From: an uncultured Bacteroidia bacterium
GTDB taxonomy: Bacteria > Bacteroidota > Bacteroidia > NS11-12g > UBA9320
Direction of reading: 5' to 3'
DNA: 64,000 nt
Assembly: GCA_905478335.1 (NCBI GenBank)
Contig: CAJQIC010000026.1
Span: forward strand, 1 to 64,000
In this document: one piece after another, positions 9,703 through 17,961 of the stretch
Numbering within the stretch: position 1 is the first letter of the stretch
Layout: every line of letters starts with the position of its first letter
Translations under genes and position numbers: made by a program
Notes under the pieces: generated by a model
Told to the model about the DNA's origin: nothing
What the model saw: the letters and a program-made list of their open reading frames with translations, nothing else
Database searches by the model: none

Positions 9703-12122
9703 TCAATAATAAATCTAGCCACACGTTGACCTAATCCATCAGACAGCCTTACGAAATACATTCCCGGAGTCAAATGGCCCACATCTAGTTTGCCAGATGT
9801 GTTTACATGTACATCGACAATTGATCCTTTGCTGTCTAATACGTTGACTTTTTGTCCTGTATATCCATCTATCTGTACATAGTTTACGGCAGGATTTGGA
9901 TACAGCTTTAATTCAGGCGTTTTACTGATAGAACCTACAGATGTGGTTATGTCCTCATTTAAAATAGCCGTCCATACACCTCGACCATATGTAAATACAA
10001 ATAATTTACGATCAGATGCGCGTAACCGAACCATAGAAATATAGACATTCGGAATTTGTGTCTCTTTATGCCAAAATCGTCCACCGTCTCCAGTTACGTA
10101 TAAACCATAATCGGTGGCTACCATAATGTTGTCTGAATTATCTGGATCTACTTCAATCCAATTGACAGGCAACGACGTTGGTAAATTCCCGCTTATGTCT
10201 ACCCATTTAGGTTCAGACGTGTTCGCATTCTCAATCTTCCAGATTTGTGGTCTGGTACTGAAATTTGAATAACCCGTATAAATCGTTGTTGGATCACTTG
10301 GGTCTACCTCAATATTGCCAATAAAACCTCCTCTAGCCACGGCAGGGGCCAGGGTAAACATTTTAAATGATGAACCAGCTGTTGCTGTTTTGGCATTGTC
10401 AATTCGGTACAGAATACCACTTTGTCCGCCAAAATATAATGTAGGATTGTCTTCTGGCGTCATGCCTACGGCAAATATGCTCCCTGGAATGCTATTCGTA
10501 ATTCTAGTCCAGCTAGAACCTCTATTGGTAGTTCTTGCGATGTAATTTTTAGTAGGGAAATACAGTTGCTCTCCGTCAACCGGATTTAATTCAAATGGAT
10601 TGATAAACCAGAAATCAGATGTCCCTACTGTTCCCGCTAAACTGTTGTAAATATTCACCCATCGACTGGTAGCCCATCTTCTTATATTTCCATTTTGTGA
10701 TGAAGCATAGATGTGTTCACCTTTTGGACCGATGCCATTGAATGCACCATCGCCGCCAAGTATTCGCGTAAAAGTAGACGACCCATCATTATTTGTGGTT
10801 GTCCAGTTATCTTGAGCCCCAACAATTACTTCGTCTCCTGTAGGACTATATGAGCCTGCATAAAACTGAGTTACATTATAGCCTTTGTTGCGGTCTGAAG
10901 CACTTGAACCCGTTGTTGCCGTATTATATTGGTAAATTCCCCCATCACACAAAACGTAATAGTTGTTTGAATTAGGTATCCAAGAAACGTTGTGGTAATC
11001 CGCATGTGCATTGACCATGTCTCTCCATTGCGCCCCACCATTAGAACTGTAGCTCGGCTCTTGTGCTGAACAAATAACAAAATTTGGATTGGTAGGGTGA
11101 ACAGCCAACGTAAAACAATACCACGTAAAGTTATAACGGACACCTCTACTTGCTGGGTTTGGCAATTCAGTCCACGTTTCACCAGCATTGGTTGATTTGA
11201 ATACGCCTCTAAGACTATTTAAGTTTGTTCCTGAAAAGGCAGCATAAATAATATTGGGGTTTGATACACTAGGCTCAATTAAACAACGGGCGAATGACCC
11301 GTTCGATAACCCTACCGGGTACTCAATGATATCCAAAGTTTCAGCTTCGTCAAAATAGTAAACACCTTCACCATCTATACTGAAGTATACCCGACCGTTA
11401 TCCAGAACATCAACGTCGTTGATTGCTTTTTGTCCAACCTTAAATATTTGTTGGAAACTAACACCTTTGTCGGTTGACCTAAAAAGACCAGTTGAATTTG
11501 TCGCCACATAAAGGGTATTGCTATCCGTCATGGAATGAACAATGTCCCATGTTTTGTCGAAAGCAGGAATGTCCGATGAATCAATTTGAGAGAAACTCAA
11601 GCCACCATCAATGGACTTGAAAATCCCGTTTCCATCATAGTTTATATATACACCAGTACTTCTTTCTCCAGTACTGTAATAAATCTCTTTTGGGTTAAAT
11701 GGGCTCTGTGTTATTGCCGTTACAGAAAGGGTAGAGGCATCGTCGTCTAAAGGACTCCAAGTAAGCCCGCCATTTGTACTTGTAAAAATACCGCCAGAAA
11801 CACCTCCAGCAATTAAATGGTTGGCGTTCTCACTATCAACCAACAATGCGCGTGTTCTTCCACCAATGTTATCTGGTCCTAGTTCATTAACGCTGCTGAA
11901 ATAATCTACCTTGCCATGAAATTCAGGCGTCTCTGCTTTCCATTCTTTCCACATCGAACGTGGAATTACACCTTGAGCGTTTTGCTTCATCTGAAACAAT
12001 TGCTCTCCAAAACCTGGATGTGTTTCTACATTATCTTGTGTTCTATTAACGCCAAAAAATAAGGTCAAAACAACCAAGGTGGCAATAAAAGTAGTCGGTA
12101 ATAAACTATTTCTAAATCTCAT
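9699..12122 (-). CDS. Secreted beta-propeller (BNR/sortilin-like) protein with T9SS type A sorting domain
   Basis: An approximately 807-residue exported protein. A signal segment at the N-terminus (SLLPTTFIATLVVLTLFFG) is followed by many BNR/Asp-box-like blades such as SIDGGLSFSQI, STDKGVSFQQI, STNAGETWTEL and TGDGGRFWHKE, as in sortilin-type ten-bladed propellers. The C-terminal 75 residues begin LKLYPNPAVNYVQIDG and end in a beta-rich tail, the hallmark of type A T9SS cargo. The protein is therefore expected on the cell surface or released. ATG 12122 was chosen because it gives a compact signal peptide. A longer frame exists upstream but overlaps the VOC gene. It lies 14 bp after the VOC gene on the same strand. 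Biological role is unknown. Confidence 0.85.
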   Translation of the reverse strand: MRFRNSLLPTTFIATLVVLTLFFGVNRTQDNVETHPGFGEQLFQMKQNAQGVIPRSMWKEWKAETPEFHGKVDYFSSVNELGPDNIGGRTRALLVDSENANHLIAGGVSGGIFTSTNGGLTWSPLDDDASTLSVTAITQSPFNPKEIYYSTGERSTGVYINYDGNGIFKSIDGGLSFSQIDSSDIPAFDKTWDIVHSMTDSNTLYVATNSTGLFRSTDKGVSFQQIFKVGQKAINDVDVLDNGRVYFSIDGEGVYYFDEAETLDIIEYPVGLSNGSFARCLIEPSVSNPNIIYAAFSGTNLNSLRGVFKSTNAGETWTELPNPASRGVRYNFTWYCFTLAVHPTNPNFVICSAQEPSYSSNGGAQWRDMVNAHADYHNVSWIPNSNNYYVLCDGGIYQYNTATTGSSASDRNKGYNVTQFYAGSYSPTGDEVIVGAQDNWTTTNNDGSSTFTRILGGDGAFNGIGPKGEHIYASSQNGNIRRWATSRWVNIYNSLAGTVGTSDFWFINPFELNPVDGEQLYFPTKNYIARTTNRGSSWTRITNSIPGSIFAVGMTPEDNPTLYFGGQSGILYRIDNAKTATAGSSFKMFTLAPAVARGGFIGNIEVDPSDPTTIYTGYSNFSTRPQIWKIENANTSEPKWVDISGNLPTSLPVNWIEVDPDNSDNIMVATDYGLYVTGDGGRFWHKETQIPNVYISMVRLRASDRKLFVFTYGRGVWTAILNEDITTSVGSISKTPELKLYPNPAVNYVQIDGYTGQKVNVLDSKGSIVDVHVNTSGKLDVGHLTPGMYFVRLSDGLGQRVARFIID

Positions 12123-12136
12123 ATACTTTACAACAA

Positions 12137-13186
12137 TCAATCTTTTTTTCTGTTCAGTCCTAAGGCTAACAATAACCATTTGGGCAAAGACTTTTTAGCG
12201 TCTCTTTTTCTTAAATCTAAATACCACCCGATTTTTTTCATGATCGGTATTTTGTGGGTTTCAACAAACTCAATCAATGATCCATCAGGATCTGCGATGT
12301 ATGTGAAGTGGCCAGCAGCCTCACCCATGTCAAACGAGTTTGCGCTATCTACCGTAAATGCATAACCGTTTTCAGCGGCTTTTGCCTTTAACGCAGCCAT
12401 ATCTGTTACGTCGAAACAAAGATGGATAAAACCTAAATCACCCCAATAACGGTTCTCGTAGATTTTACGCCCTACTGACGACGTCTTTTGTATGAGTTCT
12501 ATTTGAGAAGGACCTAAAAGTGGACTAAATGCCCCTTTTCTAGTTTTGCTATGCTTGAGCAAGACTCTCCGGTAAGTCTCACCAGTGCTTGATACACCGT
12601 TCAAATCATCAAAGCTTCCTTCATTGTCATAGACAACCACATCATATCCAAGTACTTTGGAATAGAGCCCGATAGACTTGTCGATATCTGACACGCCTAT
12701 GACTGCACCATATACGCCTCCGGTTTGGGCGCCTGTTTTTTTAAATATAGATGCAGATTCAACAATTTGAAAGATATTGCCGTAAGGATCCTTAACAAAA
12801 AAATGCTTAGTGCCAGAAGGGTCTTTTGCAACCGATGGACTTATCGTAACACCTTTGTTTTGTAATGTGGCAAACGCCTCGTCCGCATTTGAGCATTTCA
12901 TTTTGCAGATATTAATCCCAAGGTCACCTAAGGCAATGTCAAAATCGGCAGCAACAGGCGTTCTACTGGTGTACTGCCAAATTTCAAAACCACCACCACC
13001 TTGCATATTCAATGCTAAAATCGCATGACGGTCGTGTGGTTTTCCTCCGGTATAAGGAAGCATCAGTTCTGCAGTGGCTGCTTCTTCGAAGATTGGTACA
13101 TCCATTCCTAGATGTTTTCTATACCAGGTCCATGCTTCTTGAACGTTAGGAATACCTATTCCCATTTGCTGTATACCGCTTATCAT
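12137..13186 (-). CDS. VOC (glyoxalase/dioxygenase superfamily) protein with two domains
   Basis: A 349-residue protein built from two vicinal-oxygen-chelate modules. The first covers roughly residues 1-145 (MGIGIPNVQEAWTWYRKHL, ending FVKDPYGNIFQIVE). The second covers about 155-315 (VYGAVIGVSDIDKSIGLYSKVLG, ending YIADPDGSLIEFVE). Each ends in the expected metal-ligand Glu. The reaction is unknown; members include glyoxalases, extradiol dioxygenases and isomerases. It is preceded by the SDR gene with a 51-bp gap and followed by the T9SS propeller gene, all on the minus strand. This suggests a common transcript but no obvious pathway. The C-terminal 35 residues are basic and carry no known motif. 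Confidence 0.75.
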   Translation of the reverse strand: MISGIQQMGIGIPNVQEAWTWYRKHLGMDVPIFEEAATAELMLPYTGGKPHDRHAILALNMQGGGGFEIWQYTSRTPVAADFDIALGDLGINICKMKCSNADEAFATLQNKGVTISPSVAKDPSGTKHFFVKDPYGNIFQIVESASIFKKTGAQTGGVYGAVIGVSDIDKSIGLYSKVLGYDVVVYDNEGSFDDLNGVSSTGETYRRVLLKHSKTRKGAFSPLLGPSQIELIQKTSSVGRKIYENRYWGDLGFIHLCFDVTDMAALKAKAAENGYAFTVDSANSFDMGEAAGHFTYIADPDGSLIEFVETHKIPIMKKIGWYLDLRKRDAKKSLPKWLLLALGLNRKKD

Positions 13187-13237
13187 TCTGTCAAAATTTC
13201 CGCGAATATAACGATTACGACTTGCGTAGTTTGGAAT

Positions 13238-14023
13238 CTACCTGGGATCGATGTTTGGCGCAATTTTCCAGAAAAGCCAAGGGATGTATTTGTGAAAATA
13301 AACCATCAAAACCTCTTTGCCTCCAATCCAAACTTCACGTTTGTTTTTTCTTACAGCTTTAGCAATCCGTCTAGCACAAATGGAAGCCGGCATGCCACTG
13401 GCTAATCCTGGATCCATTTCGTTGGTCTTTTCTCCTTTGCTGTTTAACGCCGACAAAGAAAAATTGGTCTGTATTCGCCCAGGGCAAACCACCGTGGTTC
13501 TTATATTGTCATTGATATGTTCCAAGCCTAAAGTTTCGAAGAAACCAAAAAGTGCATGTTTGCTCGCAGCATACGACGCGCGTAACGGGAAACCAAATTT
13601 GCCTGAAATGCTGCTGATTGCCACAATGTTTCCGCCACCTGTTCGCAACATCCAGGGTAGGATCAATTTGGTCAGATGGATGGTGCCGAAGTAATTAATT
13701 TCAAATATCCGTCTATCCACCTCCATTGGGGTTTCTAAAACCAAACTGCGCTGACTGATTCCGCCATTGTTTATTAGAATGTCAACACGGTCAAACTGTG
13801 ATTTAACTTCAGCAATCACCGCTTCAAAATTTGAAGAATCTGCAAGATCTAAAGGTGCTACAAGAACTATATTAGCCGATGTCTGACATTTTTGGGCAAC
13901 CAAGTCAAGGCCGTCTTTTTTGCGAGAAGATAAAATGAGATTGGCGTTCGATTTGGCATATTCAATGGCCAAAGCTTCACCAATTCCAGAACTGGCGCCT
14001 GTTATCCAGACCGTTTTTTGCAC
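13238..14023 (-). CDS. Short-chain dehydrogenase/reductase (SDR)
   Basis: A classical SDR of 261 residues with the NAD(P)-binding motif TGASSGIGEALA near the N-terminus, DLADSS, the NNGG motif (LINNGGISQRS) and the catalytic triad Ser (AISSISG), Tyr and Lys (YAASKHALFG). It may reduce or oxidise a lipid or other hydrophobic alcohol; relatives include DHRS7-like enzymes. The start was placed at GTG 14023 because its G is shared with the stop of the upstream gene (TAGTG). It gives VQKTVWITGASSGIG, the usual distance from start to the Rossmann motif. A longer frame upstream adds 15 unconserved residues. Translation is probably coupled to the coiled-coil gene. Confidence 0.88.
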   Translation of the reverse strand: MQKTVWITGASSGIGEALAIEYAKSNANLILSSRKKDGLDLVAQKCQTSANIVLVAPLDLADSSNFEAVIAEVKSQFDRVDILINNGGISQRSLVLETPMEVDRRIFEINYFGTIHLTKLILPWMLRTGGGNIVAISSISGKFGFPLRASYAASKHALFGFFETLGLEHINDNIRTTVVCPGRIQTNFSLSALNSKGEKTNEMDPGLASGMPASICARRIAKAVRKNKREVWIGGKEVLMVYFHKYIPWLFWKIAPNIDPR

Positions 14024-14949
14024 TATTTTAAATTGAAAGTTGTGCTGCCAATTTTCACACCTTCGCAATAAACATTCGCAGTGTAATCTCCTGATGTCAT
14101 GGCTGGTGATTTAGACCAATAAAACGTTAAAGCTTCATTGGAATTATTAAAGGTGAAACTTTGCTTCAACGTGTACAAAGACTTTTCGCCATTAAAAACA
14201 AATGTTCCTGACCCCTTCTGTGCATCGTGCAAGGTTGACTTTTCAGGTCCCATAATCTGCAGATAGCATACCTTGGCGTTTTTATCTGCGACAGGGTTGT
14301 TGTCAATCACTATAGACACTCTAATTTTATCCGCCTTAGACAATTTCGTAACTTCTTTGTCGCCGCTTGCTTTTTCTTTTACTCCAACTCCAACGATGCT
14401 TTGGAGTTCCAATCTCTTTGCAATATCCAATTGGATGTTTGCTTTGCTCAAGTCACTCGCTATTTCGTCTTTTTCCTTCTTTTGTTTCAAGATCTCCTGG
14501 TCTCTGGCATACACTTCATCTTCAAGGTAGTCGTTCAACTTGCTTAACGAGTCAACTTCATGCTCATACTTCATCACTAAGCCGTTTAGGCTTCTGATTT
14601 TGCCTTCCAGTCTTGAGACCTGAGCCTTAGATAAATTCTTGTTTTTTAACTGCTGGCGGATTTGACTTACCTGATCAGCAATAATCTTTTCTTTAATGTT
14701 GATTATGCTATCAAGTTGTTGATTTTTTCCTTTTTGATTGACCAATTCTAGGTCTAATGCGTCTAGCTCAGTGCCTAAGCGTTCAACGTCGGCAGTAAGG
14801 TCTTCATTTTCAACTTTTATTTCTTCTATATCACTTTTCTTGTTAAGTAAGTTAATGATTAAGGCACCATTGACCACCAACAAGGCAAGAATGACAAAAA
14901 ACAGTATCAACCTACTCCGCTTGTCTTTCTCTTCGTTTTTTAATGACAT
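14023..14949 (-). CDS. Membrane-anchored coiled-coil protein of unknown function
   Basis: A 308-residue protein. It has a short basic cytoplasmic start (MSLKNEEKDKRSR) and one membrane helix (LILFFVILALLVVNGALIINLL). A long heptad-rich coiled coil spans roughly residues 45-180. A C-terminal domain of about 100 residues looks beta-rich (VSIVIDNNPVADKNAKVCYLQ, ending GSTTFNLK). The layout predicts an inner-membrane protein with the coiled coil and beta domain in the periplasm. No characterised family is recognised; similar proteins occur in Bacteroidota as hypothetical proteins. ATG 14949 was chosen over an upstream alternative start because it lies just downstream of a TATATTTG element. It is the first gene of the group leading to the SDR gene. 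Confidence 0.75.
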   Translation of the reverse strand: MSLKNEEKDKRSRLILFFVILALLVVNGALIINLLNKKSDIEEIKVENEDLTADVERLGTELDALDLELVNQKGKNQQLDSIINIKEKIIADQVSQIRQQLKNKNLSKAQVSRLEGKIRSLNGLVMKYEHEVDSLSKLNDYLEDEVYARDQEILKQKKEKDEIASDLSKANIQLDIAKRLELQSIVGVGVKEKASGDKEVTKLSKADKIRVSIVIDNNPVADKNAKVCYLQIMGPEKSTLHDAQKGSGTFVFNGEKSLYTLKQSFTFNNSNEALTFYWSKSPAMTSGDYTANVYCEGVKIGSTTFNLK

Positions 14950-14969
14950 ATTACTTTTTTGATTTTGTG

Positions 14970-15000
14970 CAAATATATTATTTAATACAACATTTGTTGT
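14970..15000 (-). promoter_or_regulatory. Predicted promoter and inverted repeat for the coiled-coil operon
   Basis: On the minus strand TATATTTG (14977 down to 14970) matches the -7 consensus TAnnTTTG and lies 20 bases before the ATG. Just upstream is a perfect inverted repeat, ACAACA-TT-TGTTGT (14987-15000). This covers the area where RNA polymerase would contact the promoter, so it could be an operator. No TTG at the standard distance was found. Confidence 0.45.
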
Positions 15001-15112
15001 AGTCTTTGAAACGATTATCAGGAGCATTTTAGTCTTGACACTCTATGGATTTTTAGTCAAAGTTCTTTGAATCCTATTCAATTTAATGGCGTGTGCAATT
15101 CCTCACAAATCC

Positions 15113-15120
15113 TATCTTTG
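15113..15120 (+). promoter_or_regulatory. Predicted sucA promoter, -7 element
   Basis: TATCTTTG fits TAnnTTTG and lies 37 bases before the chosen sucA ATG. This supports the downstream ATG at 15158, because the longer open frame begins upstream of this element. Confidence 0.55.
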
Positions 15121-15157
15121 CCAACCATTTAGCGATAAAAAATTTATCCATATAGAA

Positions 15158-17875
15158 ATGATTGGACACACATACCTTAGTAACGCAGACGTTGACGCAA
15201 TAGACGACTTGTACACTCAATACCAGAATGACCCGGAAAGTGTTGATTTTGGTTGGAAGAAATTTTTTGAAGGATTTGACTTAGCCTATAACAAAACCGG
15301 TACCGGAAGCGAAGTGGTTTCTGAGGATATGTTAAAGGAAATTAATGTGTTACGACTCATTAATGAAGGGTACAGAACGCGTGGACATTTTTTCACCCAG
15401 ACCAATCCTGTGAGGGAAAGAAGGAAATATGAGCCAACGTTAGATATCAAAAATTTCGATTTAACAGAAGCCGACTTGGATAAAACCTTTAACGCTGGTG
15501 TTGAACTTGGAATTGGACCTGCCAAGCTAAAAGACATCATTGCTCATCTAGAGAAAACCTATTGCGACAGTATCGGTGTTGAGTATATGTACATACCACA
15601 CCCAGAACGCAAGGAATGGTTAAGGTCTAAGATGGAGGGTAATAAGAATCAACCAGTTTTATCTCTTGAGCAAAAACGATTGATTCTAGAAAAGTTAAAT
15701 CAAGCCGTTGTTTTTGAAAACTTCCTTCACACAAAATACGTAGGTCAGAAGCGTTTCTCTTTAGAAGGACTCGAAACCCTCGTGCCAGCATTAGATGCCG
15801 CGATTGAGTTTGGGGCAGCCAATGGCGTAGACGAGTACGTTATTGGCATGGCACATCGTGGCCGACTTAACGTTCTGGTTAATATTTTGAATAAAAGTTA
15901 CGAAGAGATATTTAAAGAGTTTGAAGGCAATGCCTACGAAGATGGGATTTTTGAAGGTGATGTGAAATACCACATTGGCTATTCGTCAGAAGTCAAAACG
16001 AGTTTAGGCAAAATGGTCAAATTAAGCCTGTCACCAAACCCATCTCATCTAGAGTCTGTAGACCCTGTGGTAGAAGGTGTCTCAAGATCAAAACTGGACA
16101 GACTATATGAAAACGATGGCAATAAGTTGGTGCCTATTTTGATTCATGGCGACGCGTCTATATCTGGACAAGGTGTCGTTTACGAAACAATACAGATGGC
16201 TGGACTGGATGCGTATGAAACCGGTGGAACGCTGCACATCGTTACGAACAACCAAATCGGGTTTACAACGAATTATATTGATGGACGAACATCTATCTAT
16301 TGTACGGATGTTGCCAAAACAACCAAATGTCCGGTGTTTCATGTAAATGGAGATGATGCAGAAGCAATTGTATATGTTATGCAGTTGGCTATGGAATATA
16401 GACAACGGTATCATACAGATGTTTTTGTTGACCTGTTGGGATATCGAAAATATGGCCATAACGAAGGGGATGAGCCTAGGTTTACACAACCCAAATTGTA
16501 CAAAGCCATTGCGAAGCATAAAAATCCACGTGAGATATATGCCGAAAAGCTAACGGCTTCTGGCAATTTAGAAGCGAACATGGCTAAAAACATGCAGCTT
16601 GAATTCAAGAAACTGCTTCAAGAAAAATTGGATACCGTCCGAGAGAAAAACGGTGATTACATCAAAGACTCAAATAACCACAACTGGAGAGATTTAAGAA
16701 AAGCCGAGCAGAAGGATTTTAATGCATCACCAAAAACAAGCATTTCAAAAGCAAAGTTCGAAAAACTAGCTAAAGCGATTACATCAATTCCAGAAGGATT
16801 TACGCCGTTCAAAAAAATTGAAAAACTATTTGGAGATCGTGCTGCCATGGTTGGCAATCAGCAATATGATTGGGCAATGGGCGAGCTCATGGCCTATGCC
16901 AGTTTGTTGGAAGAAAAGCACGCTGTTAGGATAAGCGGTCAAGACTGTGAAAGAGGGACGTTTAGCCACAGACATGCAATCATAAAAGAAGTTGAAGCAG
17001 AGCAAGAGTACTGCCCGTTACAACACGTGTCTAAAGACCAAGGTAATTTCAACATATTCAACTCGAATTTGTCAGAATTCGCAGTGCTTGGATTTGAGTA
17101 TGGTTATGCCATGAATTCGCCACAGGCATTGACCATTTGGGAAGCGCAATTTGGTGATTTTGTAAATGGAGCGCAGGTTATCATTGATCAGTACATTGCA
17201 AGTGGAGAGACCAAATGGAAAAGATTTAACGGGTTGGTGATGTTGCTTCCACATGGTCATGAAGGCCAAGGACCAGAGCACACTTCTGCCAGACCTGAGC
17301 GGTTTTTACAGTTATGTGCAAACCAAAATATGCAAGTGGTCAATCCAACTACTCCGGCGAACATGTTCCACGCCTTAAGACGTCAATTGAAACGTGATTT
17401 TAGAGTTCCTTTGATTGTAATGTCTCCAAAAAGTTTGTTACGTCATCCTTTGTGTGTTAGTTCGATTACTGACTTCACTAAAGGCAAATTTCAGGAAATT
17501 ATAGACGATCAACAGGCAGACACCAAAAAGGTTAAACGCGTGTTATTGTGTACAGGAAAAGTATACTACGATTTGTTGAAAAAACAACAGGAAGATAACC
17601 GCTCTGACGTCGCAGTCGTAAGACTAGAGCAAATTTACCCTTTAGCCGAAAATCAGTTAGAAGCGCTTGCTAAGAAATACAAGAACGCAGAGTGGAAATG
17701 GGTGCAAGAAGAGCCTAAAAACATGGGTGCTTGGACGCATCTTCTTCGGTACGACTTGCCATTCGACATTAAAGTGATAAGCAGAAGGTCAAGCTCATCT
17801 CCGTCTACTGGTTACGCAAACGTACATGTAGAGGAGCAGATAAAACTAGTTGAGTTGGCTTTTGACCTTGGCTAA
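15158..17875 (+). CDS. sucA: 2-oxoglutarate dehydrogenase E1 component
   Basis: The thiamine-diphosphate-dependent E1 subunit decarboxylates 2-oxoglutarate and passes the succinyl group to the E2 lipoyl domain in the TCA cycle. The 905-residue protein has the family's N-terminal helix (DDLYTQYQNDPESVDFGWKK) and the conserved substrate region GMAHRGRLNVLVN. The ThDP/Mg site is in LIHGDASISGQGVVYET and the following GTLHIVTNNQIGF. The transketolase-like C-terminal half includes RISGQDCERGTFSHRHA and LLPHGHEGQGPEHTSAR. The start at ATG 15158 matches the usual family beginning and the promoter position. No sucB follows; a Cu-ATPase gene does, so E2 is encoded elsewhere. Confidence 0.96.
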   Translation: MIGHTYLSNADVDAIDDLYTQYQNDPESVDFGWKKFFEGFDLAYNKTGTGSEVVSEDMLKEINVLRLINEGYRTRGHFFTQTNPVRERRKYEPTLDIKNFDLTEADLDKTFNAGVELGIGPAKLKDIIAHLEKTYCDSIGVEYMYIPHPERKEWLRSKMEGNKNQPVLSLEQKRLILEKLNQAVVFENFLHTKYVGQKRFSLEGLETLVPALDAAIEFGAANGVDEYVIGMAHRGRLNVLVNILNKSYEEIFKEFEGNAYEDGIFEGDVKYHIGYSSEVKTSLGKMVKLSLSPNPSHLESVDPVVEGVSRSKLDRLYENDGNKLVPILIHGDASISGQGVVYETIQMAGLDAYETGGTLHIVTNNQIGFTTNYIDGRTSIYCTDVAKTTKCPVFHVNGDDAEAIVYVMQLAMEYRQRYHTDVFVDLLGYRKYGHNEGDEPRFTQPKLYKAIAKHKNPREIYAEKLTASGNLEANMAKNMQLEFKKLLQEKLDTVREKNGDYIKDSNNHNWRDLRKAEQKDFNASPKTSISKAKFEKLAKAITSIPEGFTPFKKIEKLFGDRAAMVGNQQYDWAMGELMAYASLLEEKHAVRISGQDCERGTFSHRHAIIKEVEAEQEYCPLQHVSKDQGNFNIFNSNLSEFAVLGFEYGYAMNSPQALTIWEAQFGDFVNGAQVIIDQYIASGETKWKRFNGLVMLLPHGHEGQGPEHTSARPERFLQLCANQNMQVVNPTTPANMFHALRRQLKRDFRVPLIVMSPKSLLRHPLCVSSITDFTKGKFQEIIDDQQADTKKVKRVLLCTGKVYYDLLKKQQEDNRSDVAVVRLEQIYPLAENQLEALAKKYKNAEWKWVQEEPKNMGAWTHLLRYDLPFDIKVISRRSSSSPSTGYANVHVEEQIKLVELAFDLG

Positions 17876-17961
17876 CCAATCCTCCATCGTGTTAATGTTT
17901 GACACAATAAAAAAGCATTGGCATAAAACGCTTTGGTTAACTTAGTTGTTAATTAATAAGG

